From assembly GCA_031216445.1 (NCBI GenBank), contig CM062218.1, forward strand, positions 21,055,501 to 21,119,500: a DNA stretch of 64,000 nt. The letters run 5' to 3'. The translations under genes and the position numbers were made by a program. This document shows positions 12,440 to 25,032 of this stretch, in pieces; the stretch's first letter is position 1, and every line of letters begins with the position of its first letter. The notes beneath the pieces were generated by a model. The model saw nothing but the letters and a program-made list of their open reading frames with translations, ran no database searches and was not told the DNA's origin. Origin of the DNA: Lateolabrax maculatus (lineage: Eukaryota > Chordata > Actinopteri > Acropomatiformes > Lateolabracidae).

Positions 12440-12522
12440 TTTCAACTGCACCTTGCAATCTTTCCTGAATTGCACTAACCTGTATGAAAGCTCCTATATA
12501 AATAAAGTTTGTTTGGTTGGTT
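12440..12522 (+). mobile_element. 3' tail of an L2/CR1-type retroelement or SINE
   Basis: TTGCAATCTTTCCTGAATTGCAC, then TGTATGAAAGCTCCTATATAAATAAAGTTTG followed by TTGG-type simple repeats. The CTATATAAATAAAG ending plus a short tandem tail is typical of 3' ends of fish non-LTR elements and their SINEs. Only the tail remains; a full-length element is absent. Confidence 0.55.
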
Positions 12523-15500
12523 AAATGAATGCCATATTAGGGTAAAGCATGAATCAAAATGCTATAATGTACCAGAGTTACTGACATTTTGATTCTAAAA
12601 TGTTGTTGCATCCTCTGGAGGATATTCAAATAAAACTGGTTGAATCTTTGATTGCACATTTGAATGGAAACATATTTAAAGTGATTTTAACACGGGTTCC
12701 ATTACAGCCGTTCAACGTTTAACGAATATTCAGCACGTTTGTGTAAAACACTACAGAAGTAAACACTGTTTGGAAAGCAGTTCATTCATGTGAAGTTCTT
12801 TTGCTCGTTTTCCACCGATGCTGGCAAGAGGTTGACCCAACGAAATTATGTCATGTTATGACAAAGCAGCACAAACACTTGACTTCCCACTCAGAGCTAA
12901 GGAGCTGCATGAACCCACAGTACAGATGCAATCAGAGCCTCTTAACACTACCCATAATCAGCTGGAACAGATTCAGCCAGTGAACGCATGGCGAGTTGGT
13001 CCGTGGTGATTGTTCAGCCTTTTCGGCGCAAATCATCTATTCAGTGCTCAAAAAGGAGTTATCGGCCATTGTGAAAACACACACACACAGAGTGAATGTC
13101 CTCGCTACCGTGCTGACTGTAAGCTGACAAAATCAGAGAGGAGCCTTGGCCAGTGAAACCCTGACCTGGATCCAAAGCTTGATATCACCATGTGAAATCA
13201 CTTTAGAGTGGCCTGAATGCTTTCTCACCCTCCACCCACACACACACACATTCCCATACAAAAACACACGGACACACATGTACTGTACACACTGGGTCCG
13301 ATGTTTCTGTTCCTCCACCTACTTAGTATTACTCAACAGGTTTCGAAAGACAAAATGACTTAGGGGCTGATCACACGGGATGCACATTTGGCAGTGTGGG
13401 CTGTGGTTTTCTAATTATTTTCAGTATGTTTTCAAGTGTTTCTGAGCTGCCTCTGCCCCCTGTGTCCCTCACATTTAATCCACCCTGTGTACCTCGCATT
13501 TCTTTTATAAATATATGCTCTGCCATGCAGACAGATATTTAGTGCTGAGTGGAAAAGGCTGTACTTACAGTACGTCCCTGGAGCTCTCTCACTGCTGTCC
13601 AATGAGACATTAACAGAGACCACCTTCTTTCTATTAACTTCATGAAGTTGGTGGTTGTTTCTTTAAACCTAGATTTACTAAGAGTGAAATCATTAACAGC
13701 GTTAGGCTTGGATTGACAAGACTGATTTGTTTCCACTGGTTAAGAACATCATGTCATTGGCTGCGCTAGGTATGACCGACAGCTGCTGAAGTTCTCTTCG
13801 CCTATCTTGACCAGGGTGTTAAAAACAAAAAGCTAATTAGCAAACCACATTTTTAAAAGAAAAAACCTGCGGAGCAAATTAGCAAATCATGTGAGATCTA
13901 CCCCATAAAATGTCTCAAACCATTGCAGAATGATGCCTCTGTCCCAACAAGCCATCAAACTGAAGCAAGAAAATACTTCAACAGTGACACATATTGTCCC
14001 AAATATAATTCATGAGTGTTTTTTTGACCTGCCACCTCTGTTTTTAAAGGCTGATTAAGTCTAGGCAACAAATTAATTACTTGGTGAAGGTTAAGGAGAG
14101 ATCAGCTTCATGGTTAAAACAAACACTGACAGTTGGTAAGGACTGGACATGAAATGCGGCTTGTGGTTACAAAATAGACTAGGCCTACATAACCCACAAA
14201 GCCCCAGTACCGTACAATTATCCATCCTATATGTCATGAACAAATAAAACATGTCAGGGAAAGCGTATCATTGGTCCAGTTTGTAAACCTGTGCCCTATA
14301 CCCACAAAGCTCCGTACCGAATCAAAACGAATGATCGATTATCTGCATTAATTCCAGAACCAACCCAACCTGAGGCCTTCATGTAAGACCTGACCTGAGC
14401 TGTGATCAAATAATTGCACTGCTGCTGCTGGGCATTATAGGGGCCGGGGTACTGGGGTATTGCAGGGGTGCACAATGAACGGAGAAATAAAGAAATTATT
14501 AAAATAACTAAATAACAAAAAAACAAAAACACACACTTATACATGCAGATTTTGGAGGCACACACTCCAAAATCCTGCGTACTAACACAACGTGTCGGCA
14601 CAACATCCATACGAATTCTAAAAATTTTCAGACAAGTCAACAGGATTTAGCAGTTACTCACCTTGTTTGCTTTGCTACACACAACTATCAAATGTCCAAA
14701 CCCCATTATGTGTTTTTTTGTTTGTTAGATAAAAAAAGACAATAATGATATCTTACATATAAACTCTGTCTTCTTTATTGGACTCAAATATGTAAAGGAG
14801 GACTTTTAATGTATTAATTGGCCTTAACTTAGTTTGCACAACTCTAACTAGTAGCTACCAGCTGTGGCACCAACAGTCACGTTGTCTCTGCTGCTGTTCA
14901 CCTTTCAACTGCTCCAAACATTACAATTTAGGCAAAGATAAAACAATTCTATACATATTTCAGATGGCATAACAATTGGATTTTGAGGTTTTCAGGGGGT
15001 CATCGGTGTTAATTAAGGGGTCCAAGACATACATCCAACCATATAGCGTTTCACACTGCTTCCACTTCTGCTATTAAGAGAGCATGATAGAACAACTAAT
15101 GTTGTCATTATTCAGAATCTTTTATACACTTTGACATTTTTCATTGTTTTTTTATTTAATTTTTTTATAAACATTCCTTTGGTGGGATTATGCGGTCACT
15201 GTGAAACCATTCACTGTGGTGAGGAAGCTGGAAACTATTTAACAAGCGCTGTATTCATTACTATTTCAGTCACTTAAATGTAGTCCCTCAGCAATTATTC
15301 TTCTTCTCCAACTTGACACAAAGCGAGCCAAGTTGTGATTTCGAACCACAAAGCACAAAAATACTCCAGAGAAATCAGTTTACACAACACAAAACACAAA
15401 AAAGAAGGAGATGACTGTATTTCTTCCTTCATTTCATCACAGCCTGTTCACAAACACTTTAACTGGAGTGCATAATAGCTTGCTGGAAGCTTAGACCAGG

Positions 15501-15940
15501 GGTTTTCAACATCTGACACTGAACCCCCCCCCCACTCCAGGAAGTATAATGTTGCCATGGAGTCAGTGAGTCAGCTATGGGCTACGTCTTAAGCCCTGGT
15601 TTTTTTAGCTTGCATTTGTTTACATTTACAAATTGGCTCCATTAAAGTGTGCTGAATTAGTCGTCAGGGGTTCCTGTTTGCAGCATTTCCATGGACGTAT
15701 GGATTCTCTGACAAGTTCTGGCGTTATAAGAAATGTCTTTTTTCTGTGATCGCAAGCGGATTTATAAACGTTTATACACAGTGGACATTGAAGATACAGA
15801 TACCCTCAGGGATTGCCATGTAAAAGCATCATGTCTGTGACTCAGACAAAGAGTGCAATTTTTGATGAAGTCGTGTACCTTCAGTGCCTCCATGGGCTGT
15901 GTGCCACAGATCCAGCTGTAGCAAAACTACAGTAACTGAC
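12523..15940. other. Gene-free stretch
   Basis: Mostly unique AT-rich DNA with CA-rich patches (13,077-13,089, 13,239-13,250) and a (CTG)4 at 14,420. A CAGGGGTTTTCAAC...C(10) patch at 15,495-15,540 resembles the end of a dispersed fish repeat. A minus-strand 5' splice-site-like CAAG|GTGAGT occurs at about 14,653-14,660 with no recognisable exon behind it. Confidence 0.45.
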
Positions 15941-15946
15941 TTCCTG

Positions 15947-15970
15947 TTTTTTTTTTTTTTTTTTTTTTTT
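15947..15970 (+). repeat. T24 homopolymer
   Basis: Twenty-four consecutive T. It could be the reverse-strand poly(A) of a retroposed copy, but no parent sequence was recognised next to it. Confidence 0.9.
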
Positions 15971-16970
15971 GAAATGCACCTGTCCCTTTCACCTCACACA
16001 GTATCTTAGCCTCACATCTCTTCCTCCGTGCTCCCTGGGGAGTCACACCTCACAGCCTGAAAACCTCCTGCTTCAGACAAACTATTATCATCACATTCTT
16101 CATCTGTCATTTATTATACATTTACTATTATGCTTTTACCTGTTACTCATGTTTACATTAATAATTTATGATGTGCCTGTATGTCTTTATAAATTCCAAT
16201 AAGAATGTTTTGTCAGTTCAGAAACAATCTATATGTTATTATGATAATTTAATGTCATAAGTTACAGCTCTACTTTCCTCTGTGTGTATTATGTATTTTA
16301 GCACAAACTAAACCAAAAAAAACAACCTTATCCTTATTCACAGCTTCTTGTTAGACAGAGTCTCAGCGGAGAGGGAATCACAGAGGAGAAGCAGATATAA
16401 AAACAAAATGGTGCAATAAGACCATGCGAGAGACAGAGGGAGAGAGAGTTGGCTATTTCAGTGCATTGTAATTTCAGAGAGCGGAGTGAGTCAGCAAAAG
16501 AGGGGAGAGCGGATGAGGAGAAAGACAGAGGGTTTGAAAGAGGGAGGCTATCAGGGAGGATGACAGATGGCTGGTGTAAAGGAGAGAGAAAGGAGAAAAT
16601 GAATTAGGCAAACTACAGAGCAGCACTAAACTGTATCCAGAGTCCAGAGGGCCCTTTGAAACAGCAGGGTGACGAAACCTCCTGCGCTTGTTGGCAGTGG
16701 GACAGCGCAGGGGCCACGCAGCTCCGAGCACCGCAGCCAAAGCCTTACATAACCGGCCACAGTGCTGAACGCTCCCATTCCAGCCCCCCTTTAAGGTGAA
16801 GGCACGCTGGCCACAGGACAGGAGGACTGACAGGGGACTTGCTGGCTGCATATATAAGATCAAATGTTCATCAAGCCCCACAATTTGAAAATATTACATG
16901 GAACTGAAGACGCAAAAGAAAACAAGAAGATACAGTGAAGAATTCTAACGCAATCTTCACAGCTGAATCC
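15971..16970. other. Gene-free stretch with purine-rich patch
   Basis: GA-rich on the plus strand (AGAGGGAGAGAGAG and related) between about 16,420 and 16,600, then a locally GC-richer segment at 16,660-16,830 with a few CpGs. A 135-codon minus-strand frame covers this but is rich in S/L/P and lacks motifs; rejected as a gene. Confidence 0.45.
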
Positions 16971-17016
16971 AATCAGCCAAGTCAAGTCAATTTTATTTGA
17001 CTTGACTTGGCTGATT
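16971..17016. repeat. Perfect 20-bp inverted repeat, 6-nt loop
   Basis: The arm AATCAGCCAAGTCAAGTCAA (16,971-16,990) is followed by TTTTAT and then its exact reverse complement (16,997-17,016). Its left half plus loop equals the first bases (CAAGTCAAGTCAATTTTATTT) of the SINE-like repeat found at 51,250 and 59,127. This may be a fold-back made at the end of such an element (inference). Confidence 0.95.
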
Positions 17017-20000
17017 TAGCCAACAGCTATCCAATCAGAAAATGAGCCTTACTGTCCAGCCAGAGAAAGTCAAATGATCCAGGCAGGATTTTACAAGCTT
17101 GTTGCACACCCTTGTCAGATCCCACATTGAACAAAAACATACTAATTTGGCTTTACCAGAAGTGTGGTTAAAGCACTATCTATTCTTTTTTCTAGATTTT
17201 TTCTTTTTGCCTTTACTGTACAGACAGCCCATATGGATAGTTTTGTATTAAAAATCAATCAAATGACCGTATATAAAGGGAAACAGGTTGTGTCAAACCC
17301 TCAGAGAATGACCAACTAAGACTGCAGCTCTTTACAGCTTTGTAGCGTATCTTAGCTTATAACTAGGTTCTTTAGCCTGCACATTCTCTGTATGCTTCTC
17401 CATTTCAGCCGGTGCTGAGCGCCACTCTCTCCAGTGAAAGTTACAAACGTTGTCGGTGGCAGCTCACAACGTCTGTCGCTAATCAACCTTAATTCTGTGA
17501 GTAACTTGATGGCCGGCCAAGTTTAAGTGCTGTCTGCAGCCGGCGTCTGCACTCTGCCAAAGGTTGTTTATGAGGTAGAAGGGGCATCACTCTGTAACAC
17601 CGAAGTACAAGTCGCAAAGTGTTTCTGCAGACCCAACAACTCCAACAGAGTGACACGTTTTCTCTCTAGCTGACCACGTCACGTCAGTTTCAGGGGTCAC
17701 ATTCTCCAAGTTAAAATTTGACTCATATCATATCAATAGTTTTGAATTAGGACCTTCTGTATTTGGATCAAGTAGCTCGTGAAAAATATGGCGGGGCCCA
17801 ATTTAGAAAGCTACAGCTGTTATCACGCTGTGTCAGATACATATTTAATCACCATTTAGGTAAATATAAGTATCAGCAGATACCCAATATTAGTAAAAAG
17901 GCAATACTTAGGCAATAAGACTTTGCAATAGTGGAAAGGCCAATTGGGTCTTTTCCTGCGAGCACTGAACTACTCAGCAAAGGTCAAGAGAATCTGCCAT
18001 GGATGTGTATTTTTGTGTATTTTCAGAATTTTGAGATCTTGTGTGCAATTGTAACATTTTGGCCCAAAAGGTCACAGGCAGAGGAAAAACATTTTGATTC
18101 ACCCTGTGGGGGCCATGAACGTTCAAAGCCAATTTAGAAATTGGAATGTTAACTCTAATGGATAATAATGGTGCTAATGGTGAAGAGAAAAGGGTCAAGA
18201 AAAACACTTTAGCTGACGATGATGCTGAAGACACGTCAGGTCGTTAACAAAACCTTTAAGTATAATCCTCTTTTCGTAAAGACAAAAGTGTGAGCAACCC
18301 ACTGACCAGCACCACCATCCTTTGCTAGTGGAGCAACAAACACCCTTTGGAGACTCATTATTTTTTAGTACAGTGTTATTTGTGATATTGAATACAGTTT
18401 GAATTGTTATTTTACTGGCTTAGTTTACCAACTGTCTTTCAAACTGCATAATCTGCTTCAGCAGGTGAATTCCTACTTTCCAAGAAGAGAACAGCCAGGG
18501 ACTTACTTTTACTGGGTCTCTGGACTTCAAAACACAGCTAAACAGCTTATCCACAGCAATAACACCTCCGCCCAAACATTGTTAATTTACGTGATGGACG
18601 CAGATATTCATGGTCACCTGCGGATCTGAAAATAAGCATCATATTTTCTATCGTCTATCAACTTTGCTTCTTATTACAAATATGATATTTCTACTTCCTC
18701 ACCCTACCCCTCCCTTGTATTTCTCAAAGATAAATAAGGGACAGTAACAGTACGTACAATAAAATCAGCCAATCAGCACTTTGAACAGGCAAACCTCAAG
18801 GTCCACCCATCATCAAGTTGCTCACAATCTGCACAGATGCAGAACCAACATTACCTGAAATACAGCCGTACAGGTCTTTAGGATATTTACAATGCCCTTT
18901 ATGTTTTGTGATATATTTCATTTAAAATATGGTAAATTTTACCAATAAATGTTGACAAGAATTCCATACTCCTTGCCCATAAAAGTAGCTTTATGACAAA
19001 TGGTAATCCCCAGTTTGTTTCCCATCTTGTTCATAATGTAAAAGCAAAACCAAAAACCTTGTCTAAACAATGTCATCCTGCATGATGTAATGCGTGCTTC
19101 AGACCAATCATATTAAAGTTCCATCCAAAACCCAACAATTGTGTTTTTTCAAAATGTTCCAATTTCCCTGATCTGTCTGTGGCATTCAGCCCGTTTGTTC
19201 TCAGTAAATAAGTAAATCTTTAAAATATTGGTCACAAATATATAGTTAATTTCTTGAAGCAGGTGGGCACTGCAGTTTTTATCAAACATTACTCAAACAT
19301 GAGCGCACACAATGCATTTGTTGGGGACTTTTTTCAGCTGTGGATTAATCCACATTTGGTGCTCAAGTGAGTAGTTGGGTCAGCAGGACAGTGTGTGTGG
19401 GACTGTGTCCAAACAAACTGCGGTGTGTTCATAGTGATAAGGAAACATGTCACCCAGTGAACACTGTACTTGCTAGCAGGACACACTCATTGGGTTTTTT
19501 CATGAGATTTGTTGACAACAAGAAAAGTACAGAATATCCTCATCCTTTAACTTCTTCCGCATCCTCAAACCCGAGCTAACCATTGAACGTGTGAGGACAA
19601 CACATACAACAAGCTGAGTCTGAAAGTCATATCATTTATCGTCATATTTTCAGTGGCGGTTAAGCTTGTTCATCCATATAACTAAGTGCCGCAGTTCACT
19701 GCCAGCACTGCTACAGTTTGTCTCCATGCCTATAGCATTACATCCCCGGCCGGTCCATGTGGTATCGATATTCTACAAAGATAATCACGCGCCTCCTTAC
19801 CCCAACTCACCCCTTCACTCGGAGTGCACCACAGAGCAGCAAAGCCAGGGGCAGAAAAGCGAAGATGAAGGCTTTTACAGCTCCTCTCCCTCTATCTTCA
19901 TGAATAATTCAACCCCATCCAAGCCTGAGAGCATTTTTCAACTTTCCCTGAAGCATGAAAACGCAGCGCAGCACCGCAATGACTGCCAGGAGGTTCATAA

Positions 20001-20435
20001 GCTCCTCATACCTAACATAAATCCACTCCAGATTAAAACAGGATCACATTAGACCACACAACTAGAGGTTTTGCTGAAGGCACGGGCACAGGTAGTGTGT
20101 CTTATCCCTTTTGTAGGAATCACACGCTGAATCAGGGAATCTGGATTTAGAAACAGAATTTGAAATTGATGCAGAAAACCAGCGAATTTGCATTTTATAT
20201 GGTGACGGTGAATCTTGCTATTTTGGTGCATGTGTGTGTCATTATCAATAACTACCTTTTTTCAATCAAACATAATGCTTCGCTGTAAAGAACGGTATAT
20301 TTTTGCTTTTGATTCAGAATCTTCAAAAATTTCCAAAATGCTAATTGTTCACTAAAATATTAAATACAAAAATTAGCACTGGGTCCATTTAGATTTTGTG
20401 ATTCTACCGCTGATATGATGCCTTAGTTTCAGGTA
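17017..20435. other. Gene-free stretch
   Basis: No exon, RNA gene or repeat family recognised. A 128-codon plus-strand frame at 19,666-20,052 is the longest and has low-complexity S/P/H composition without motifs; treated as chance. Confidence 0.45.
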
Positions 20436-20439
20436 CTAT

Positions 20440-20580
20440 TTCCAGTGGTGGGAGAAAGTCATTGTTCTCAAAAAGTCAAAAGTCAAAGTCTCAAGTTTTG
20501 GAAATGAAGTCAAGGACGGTACGGCCAAGGTCCAAGTTTTAAACTTTAGTTTGAGTCCTAAATAAGTCAATGAGGTCTTG
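20440..20580. repeat. AAGTC-rich interspersed repeat
   Basis: CAGTGGTGGGAGAAAGTC, then AAAGTCAAAGTCTCAAGTTTTG, GAAGTCAAGGAC, AAGGTCCAAGT. Repeats of AAGTC/CAAGTC type are common dispersed elements in fish. This copy is degenerate; its boundaries are approximate. Confidence 0.5.
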
Positions 20581-21805
20581 GGGCAGCGGAACAACCTGCA
20601 AAAATGATTCTTGGGCTTGGGGAAATTATCCAGAGCTCAGGGTTTCTGTCAGCTGTCAGTGCATAGCAAGCCTGGCATAGCTAACCCCCACCCCTTAGAC
20701 AGTTTTGGCAGACGGCCGAGTTACTCCACCAAGTGAAGTTCAGAAGACCCCCACACGGGCATATAGCTAATATTCATTTAGGAATAAGAGGAGATCAAAA
20801 CTTACCTGTAGTGGTGTCGGTGGTTGAATATGCCAATCCAGTCACATGGAAGAAAAAGAAACATACATCAATTTATGGCACTTTAGATCACTGCACAGTA
20901 AAATTCAGCCGCTCAATTTGTGTCAGATGCTTAACCCCATTCACTGCAAGTCACGTGAAAACTTCTGAGACTTCAAGTAGTTTGTTTCTGAGGGCTGAAC
21001 TCTGGCAAACGAGGCCAGGACGCACAGGCTGACCCAGTTTAAGTGGTCTGAGTGTTAAAGTACGTTTCAGTCTGCGTTAGGTTTTACATTAAGGCCTCCC
21101 TTTGATACCAGCTGCTTTGAAATGTTTGTTCAAAGACAACCGCACGCTATATAGATATATATGACTTACTCAGTGAAGCATGGTGAAAGTGTGTGTCAGC
21201 ATAAAAAGGGCACACAAGATTATCAGCTATCAACCTCTAGGTCAAACTTGTCTGTAAGAATAACTGGAACTTGTTATATATGATTCAATACTTTACTATT
21301 GCCAAACCATGTGAGCCTTTTCTGCACAGAACAGGGTTTCAGGGAGTCAACACTTCAGTGTTTATCTCTGCATCCAAGAACACAAGGACATAGTAAATAA
21401 TAAAAATACAATGACAAAGGCACCAAGTCAGTGCACTTGGAACCATTACACAACTATGAGACAGTGAGTCTCTCAGGGGTCAGATTAGGTTCATTAGGTA
21501 CACATTAAAAACAGGCGGGATGGGTGACGTGAAGATCTAAAAATCTACTCGTGATTGTTAAACAAATGTGGTCCTATTGAGTTACATTTATCTTAGATAT
21601 GCGATGGAGAAGATCTATCAGATAAGAAAATTTAAAAAAAAATTACACAGATGGCATATATCGTAGAATTTGCTAGTTCAACAGTTTTTGGAAATATACT
21701 TGTCTTTTTTCTTTCCGGTACAGAGATGGATTCAGAAAATGTTTAGATCAGCATAAAGACTGGACGCAGGGGTGAAACAGCTAGCCTTGCTCTGTCTGAA
21801 GTTCT
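20581..21805. other. Gene-free stretch
   Basis: Contains a strong minus-strand 5' splice-site-like sequence (CTACAG|GTAAGT, about 20,803-20,813) but no acceptor or open exon that convinces. Otherwise nothing was recognised. Confidence 0.45.
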
Positions 21806-21809
21806 CAAT

Positions 21810-22125
21810 ATGCCTGCCTACACCCCTAAAGCTCATGTTGTATCTTATCTGTTTAACCCATATACAAACAAAATGTATACATGGTTGTGGTTTTAGGGGG
21901 AAATTATGTGCTAGAACTATTTCTTGGCAAACAACAGTGACTTCCCATACTTCCTGTCACTGTCTAGGTGTAACAATTGGTTACTGAGACACAATGTGTT
22001 AGTCAGTGAGCTTTGGAGGTGTTGGTAGGTGTATGTCTGAAACATTTGAACGAGCCAGGCTGGCTATTTACCCCTGCTTCCAGTCTTTATGCTAAGATAA
22101 ACTGGCATAACTACAACTAATTCTA
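21810..22125. mobile_element. Non-autonomous element with inverted internal ends
   Basis: The left part (CCTACACCCCTAAAGCTCA, about 21,818-21,836) is an imperfect reverse complement of TGAGCTTTGGAGGTGTTGGTAGG (about 22,007-22,029). Between them are TTGTGGTTTTAGGGGGAAAT and CTATTTCTTGGCAAAC; after them GAGCCAGGCTGGCTATTTAC and CTGCTTCCAGTCTTTATGCT. This order matches a very common percomorph repeat from memory. It contains no protein-coding part. The paired ends suggest a MITE-like origin (inference). Confidence 0.6.
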
Positions 22126-22154
22126 AGGTGGATTAAGATAGATAACAGTGTGAA

Positions 22155-22245
22155 GAGTTAAAAAATCCAACAACACTTGTAGCATAAAGGACAACTTTAT
22201 TGTGAGACCAATGTGTTTCAGCTTTTGGTCTTCATCAAGGTCCCC
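22155..22245 (-). mobile_element. Retroelement 3'-end-like fragment (possibly Penelope-like)
   Basis: On the minus strand: TGATGAAGACCAAAAGCTGA, AACACATTGGTCTCACAATA, then AATAAAG and TTGTCC. A 'GATGAAG..CC..AAACA.TTGGTCT...AATAAA' tail is recalled from vertebrate retroelements of the Penelope kind. Only the tail is seen, so the class assignment is tentative. Confidence 0.4.
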
Positions 22246-22249
22246 GTAA

Positions 22250-23330
22250 ATACATTACAAAAAGCATTTAAATAGGATATACATATTTGCTAAGATAGGC
22301 TAATCACCCCCTGACTCCAGCTCTGTACTTTAAAAACACATGAGACTGATTTTGATCTTGTCATCTCACGGTCAGAAAGACAGCAAATGGGCGTATTCCC
22401 AAAAATATTAAATTGTTGCTTTAAGAAATGTTTCATCTTTCAATAGGCTCCATAACAAAACTCACAAGGCTACTGCTATGAGAACACAGATGTGGGGATC
22501 AGATTCCAAAATTCTAAGCTCCTGGGTAATTCCTGTCCAGTGTGGATAAAGTCCACAAATCCTTGTCAAAACATCCTCCCAGACTTTGGTTAATAGAGTG
22601 GTGACCGGTTAACGGTAACATGGTTCATAGTCAGGACTTGTCATTTTTTTGGCTCACCAGCCACTATGGCTAGTGGTTTTCAAAAGTTACTGGCCACACA
22701 GCATTTTCACTATCCACAACTTTGTTTGTGGGAAATTATGTTTTATTTGATTAAAATTGACTATGGTGTGCTACAATTTACCCGAAGAACTACATTTACA
22801 ACCCTTTTAAATGTATATGACCACTGTAAACTAACCCTAACCCAAAACAAGACTACATAAAATGTGTAACAGTACAGTGTAACGTGGTGTAATAAGGGTC
22901 TGGACTCCTTTTGTATGAAAACATGCATCCGATTAAGACAAAGACATAAAAACAGTAGGTCCTTATTGCATATAATACAAGTGATGCAGGAGTGTAGTAG
23001 ATTAACTGAAAAGATCAAACTAAACAGGAAAAAAATAGGAAGAGAAAAACTTTGTCCAGTAAAATTCTTTCTTAACAACAACAGTCAATATTGCAAAGTA
23101 GAAGAAATCTATGCAGTAATTGTCTAATCAATTCAAATTCATTAAAGCTTTAAAAACAATTTTACTTTACATTGTATGTGTGTGTGTGTTAACGTGAATG
23201 TGAGAGTGAAGGAGAGAGATTAATGTCCTCACAGCTTTCATCATCAGAATCATCCCTTCTCTGCTGGTCTCTCTGCTCCTACACCTACTGCGTGTACCAA
23301 ATAGAAATCACAGAAATCTATTCACCTGCA
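22250..23330. other. Gene-free stretch
   Basis: AT-rich unique DNA with a short TG tract at about 23,177-23,189. Nothing else was recognised. Confidence 0.5.
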
Positions 23331-23336
23331 GTTTGT

Positions 23337-23400
23337 TCAAGGTTCAAGGTTATCTTCGTTGTCCCATGAGGGGAAATTTGTTTTGCAGCCAGGGTTTACA
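23337..23400 (-). mobile_element. LINE 3' tail, minus strand
   Basis: Reverse complement reads GCAAAACAAATTTCCCCTCA, TGGGACAACGAAGATAACC followed by a CTTGAAC repeat. This is the AATTTCCCC...GGGA(C/T)AA(T)AAAG tail of CR1/L2-group LINEs abundant in fish. A related tail is at 42,601-42,645. The body of the element was not recognised upstream. Confidence 0.55.
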
Positions 23401-24435
23401 TAAAAACGAAAATATCAAAAGACAACATCAACACAATCAATCACAGAGCTAGAGAAGGGAAAAGGAAATTCATACCACGTGCACATGTACAAGACTGCAA
23501 ATGTGCAAATGTGGAAGTGTGCAAGGGAAGTGCAAGGTATGCAGTCCAAGTGCTTTTTGCTATTAAGCATATCAATAGCATTTTTGTTGTAAGGTAATTT
23601 TAATATCCTAATAATAGATGTGTAACATGTGTAACATTTGATTGTGGTCTGGAAGTTGGTTTGAAATGTCGCAAGGTCAAAATAGATTTGATTACATCTC
23701 TGACAGAGCACAACAAATGAGAACAGCTCATTGAACAACGACTTTCCATCTTGTAAACAACAGTGACCTTTTATCAGCTGGACTTAAAAAACCCGCTGTA
23801 GGATTTAGGTAGCGGTTTGGTTTGGAAGTAAAAAGAAGGAAAAGATGTTGCCATGCATTTTAGGATGGGTTTTAGGATGCTCTTTGAACTAAGCTTCCAA
23901 CCATGGTTGCATTTGAAACTGTCAGTGGACTTGATTGGTCTTGCAGGTTTTGGAAAGATCAATGATGTAGCTAAAGCTGGGCTCATGCTAAAGGAGTTTT
24001 GAAAGCGGACTGCCTCATGCACATAAGGAGAACTTCACAGATGTTCTTCTCTAGGTAGAGTATGAAGTGTGTAGTATGTACATAACGTTTGAGCATTTTA
24101 ACATCTTAGCGCATTAAGTTCTACTGTTAATACTGTTCACACTGCACATATCTTACTTATTTATGTATTAACACTATATGTACTATATGAAAATACTTTG
24201 CACGTTACTGCTTTTATGCACTTAGATAAGACGTAGACACATATGCTAAACTGCATTTTGTTGTCTCAGTACTTGTAACTAATCTAATCTAATCTAAAAG
24301 AAAAAATAAGCTGCACACAAGATGGATCAATGAGGTACCCCTCATGTCAGTGAACTACATGTGCCCACCAACTTTAACTATAAACATCTATTTGAGCAAG
24401 AGTCTACAGCCATGCTAGATACAAACATGCAGATG
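23401..24435. other. Gene-free stretch
   Basis: A GTGCAAATGTG/GTGCAAG-rich segment at about 23,490-23,540 may be part of the LINE just left of it. CTAATCTAATCTAATCTAAA at 24,279 is a short pentamer repeat. No exon. Confidence 0.45.
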
Positions 24436-24439
24436 TTTA

Positions 24440-24745
24440 GCTGGTATGATGTTGATCATGTTCACCATCTTAGTTTGCTAATTAGCACTGATGGGAATGC
24501 CCATGGTTTTGCAGATATTTGGTCATATTTGGCGCTATATGGAACGTTACAGGATTTGTTACAGTTCATCTGGAGGGGGACATGAACATCTGTACCAAAT
24601 TTCATGACAATCCATAGAATAGTTGTTGAAACGTTTCACTTAAAACCACTAATGCCACCAACTTGAGGAAAAGTCAGGGGAGCACCAAAGTCAGTAGGAG
24701 TCATCCTCTGGCAACCATAAATGTCAGTACAAAATGTTATGTAAT
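24440..24745 (-). repeat. AAGTCAGGGG/ATTCATCCTC interspersed repeat, copy 2
   Basis: Ordered motifs: GCTAATTAGCACTGATGGGA, TGGTTTTGCAGATATTTGGT, ACATGAACATCTGTACCAAA, ATTTCATGACAATCCATAGA, TAGTTGTTGAAACGTTTCAC, GAAAAGTCAGGGGAGCACCA, GTAGGAGTCATCCTCTGG. This is the longest copy in the window and shares its core with 7,425-7,493 and 50,690-51,000. Confidence 0.7.
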
Positions 24746-24972
24746 TTCAAGTATTTCAGTCTGGACCAAAGTGGTGCAAAGACTGACAGACCTGCAACAT
24801 TGACATCACCCGAGCCATGATAAGAACCAGATTAGAGCCAACCTTGAAATACCCACCAACTGCATGAGGCTGCATGATGGGGCCCTCATAGTATCAAAGG
24901 CTACATTTATTGTAAATCTGGCAGTGCAAAGATCTTTGTGGTAAAGCTGAATGCACACAAACATAGTGGAAG

Positions 24973-24975
<3 letters not shown>

Positions 24976-25032
<57 letters not shown>
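24976..25032. repeat. (TA)n(CA)n compound microsatellite
   Basis: About 45 bases of alternating AT followed by six CA units. The 'YIYIYI' frames across it are artefacts. Confidence 0.95.

Noticed and set aside
19666..20052. 128-codon plus-strand frame
   Set aside because: No domain, no acceptor or donor, biased composition; expected by chance in 64 kb.
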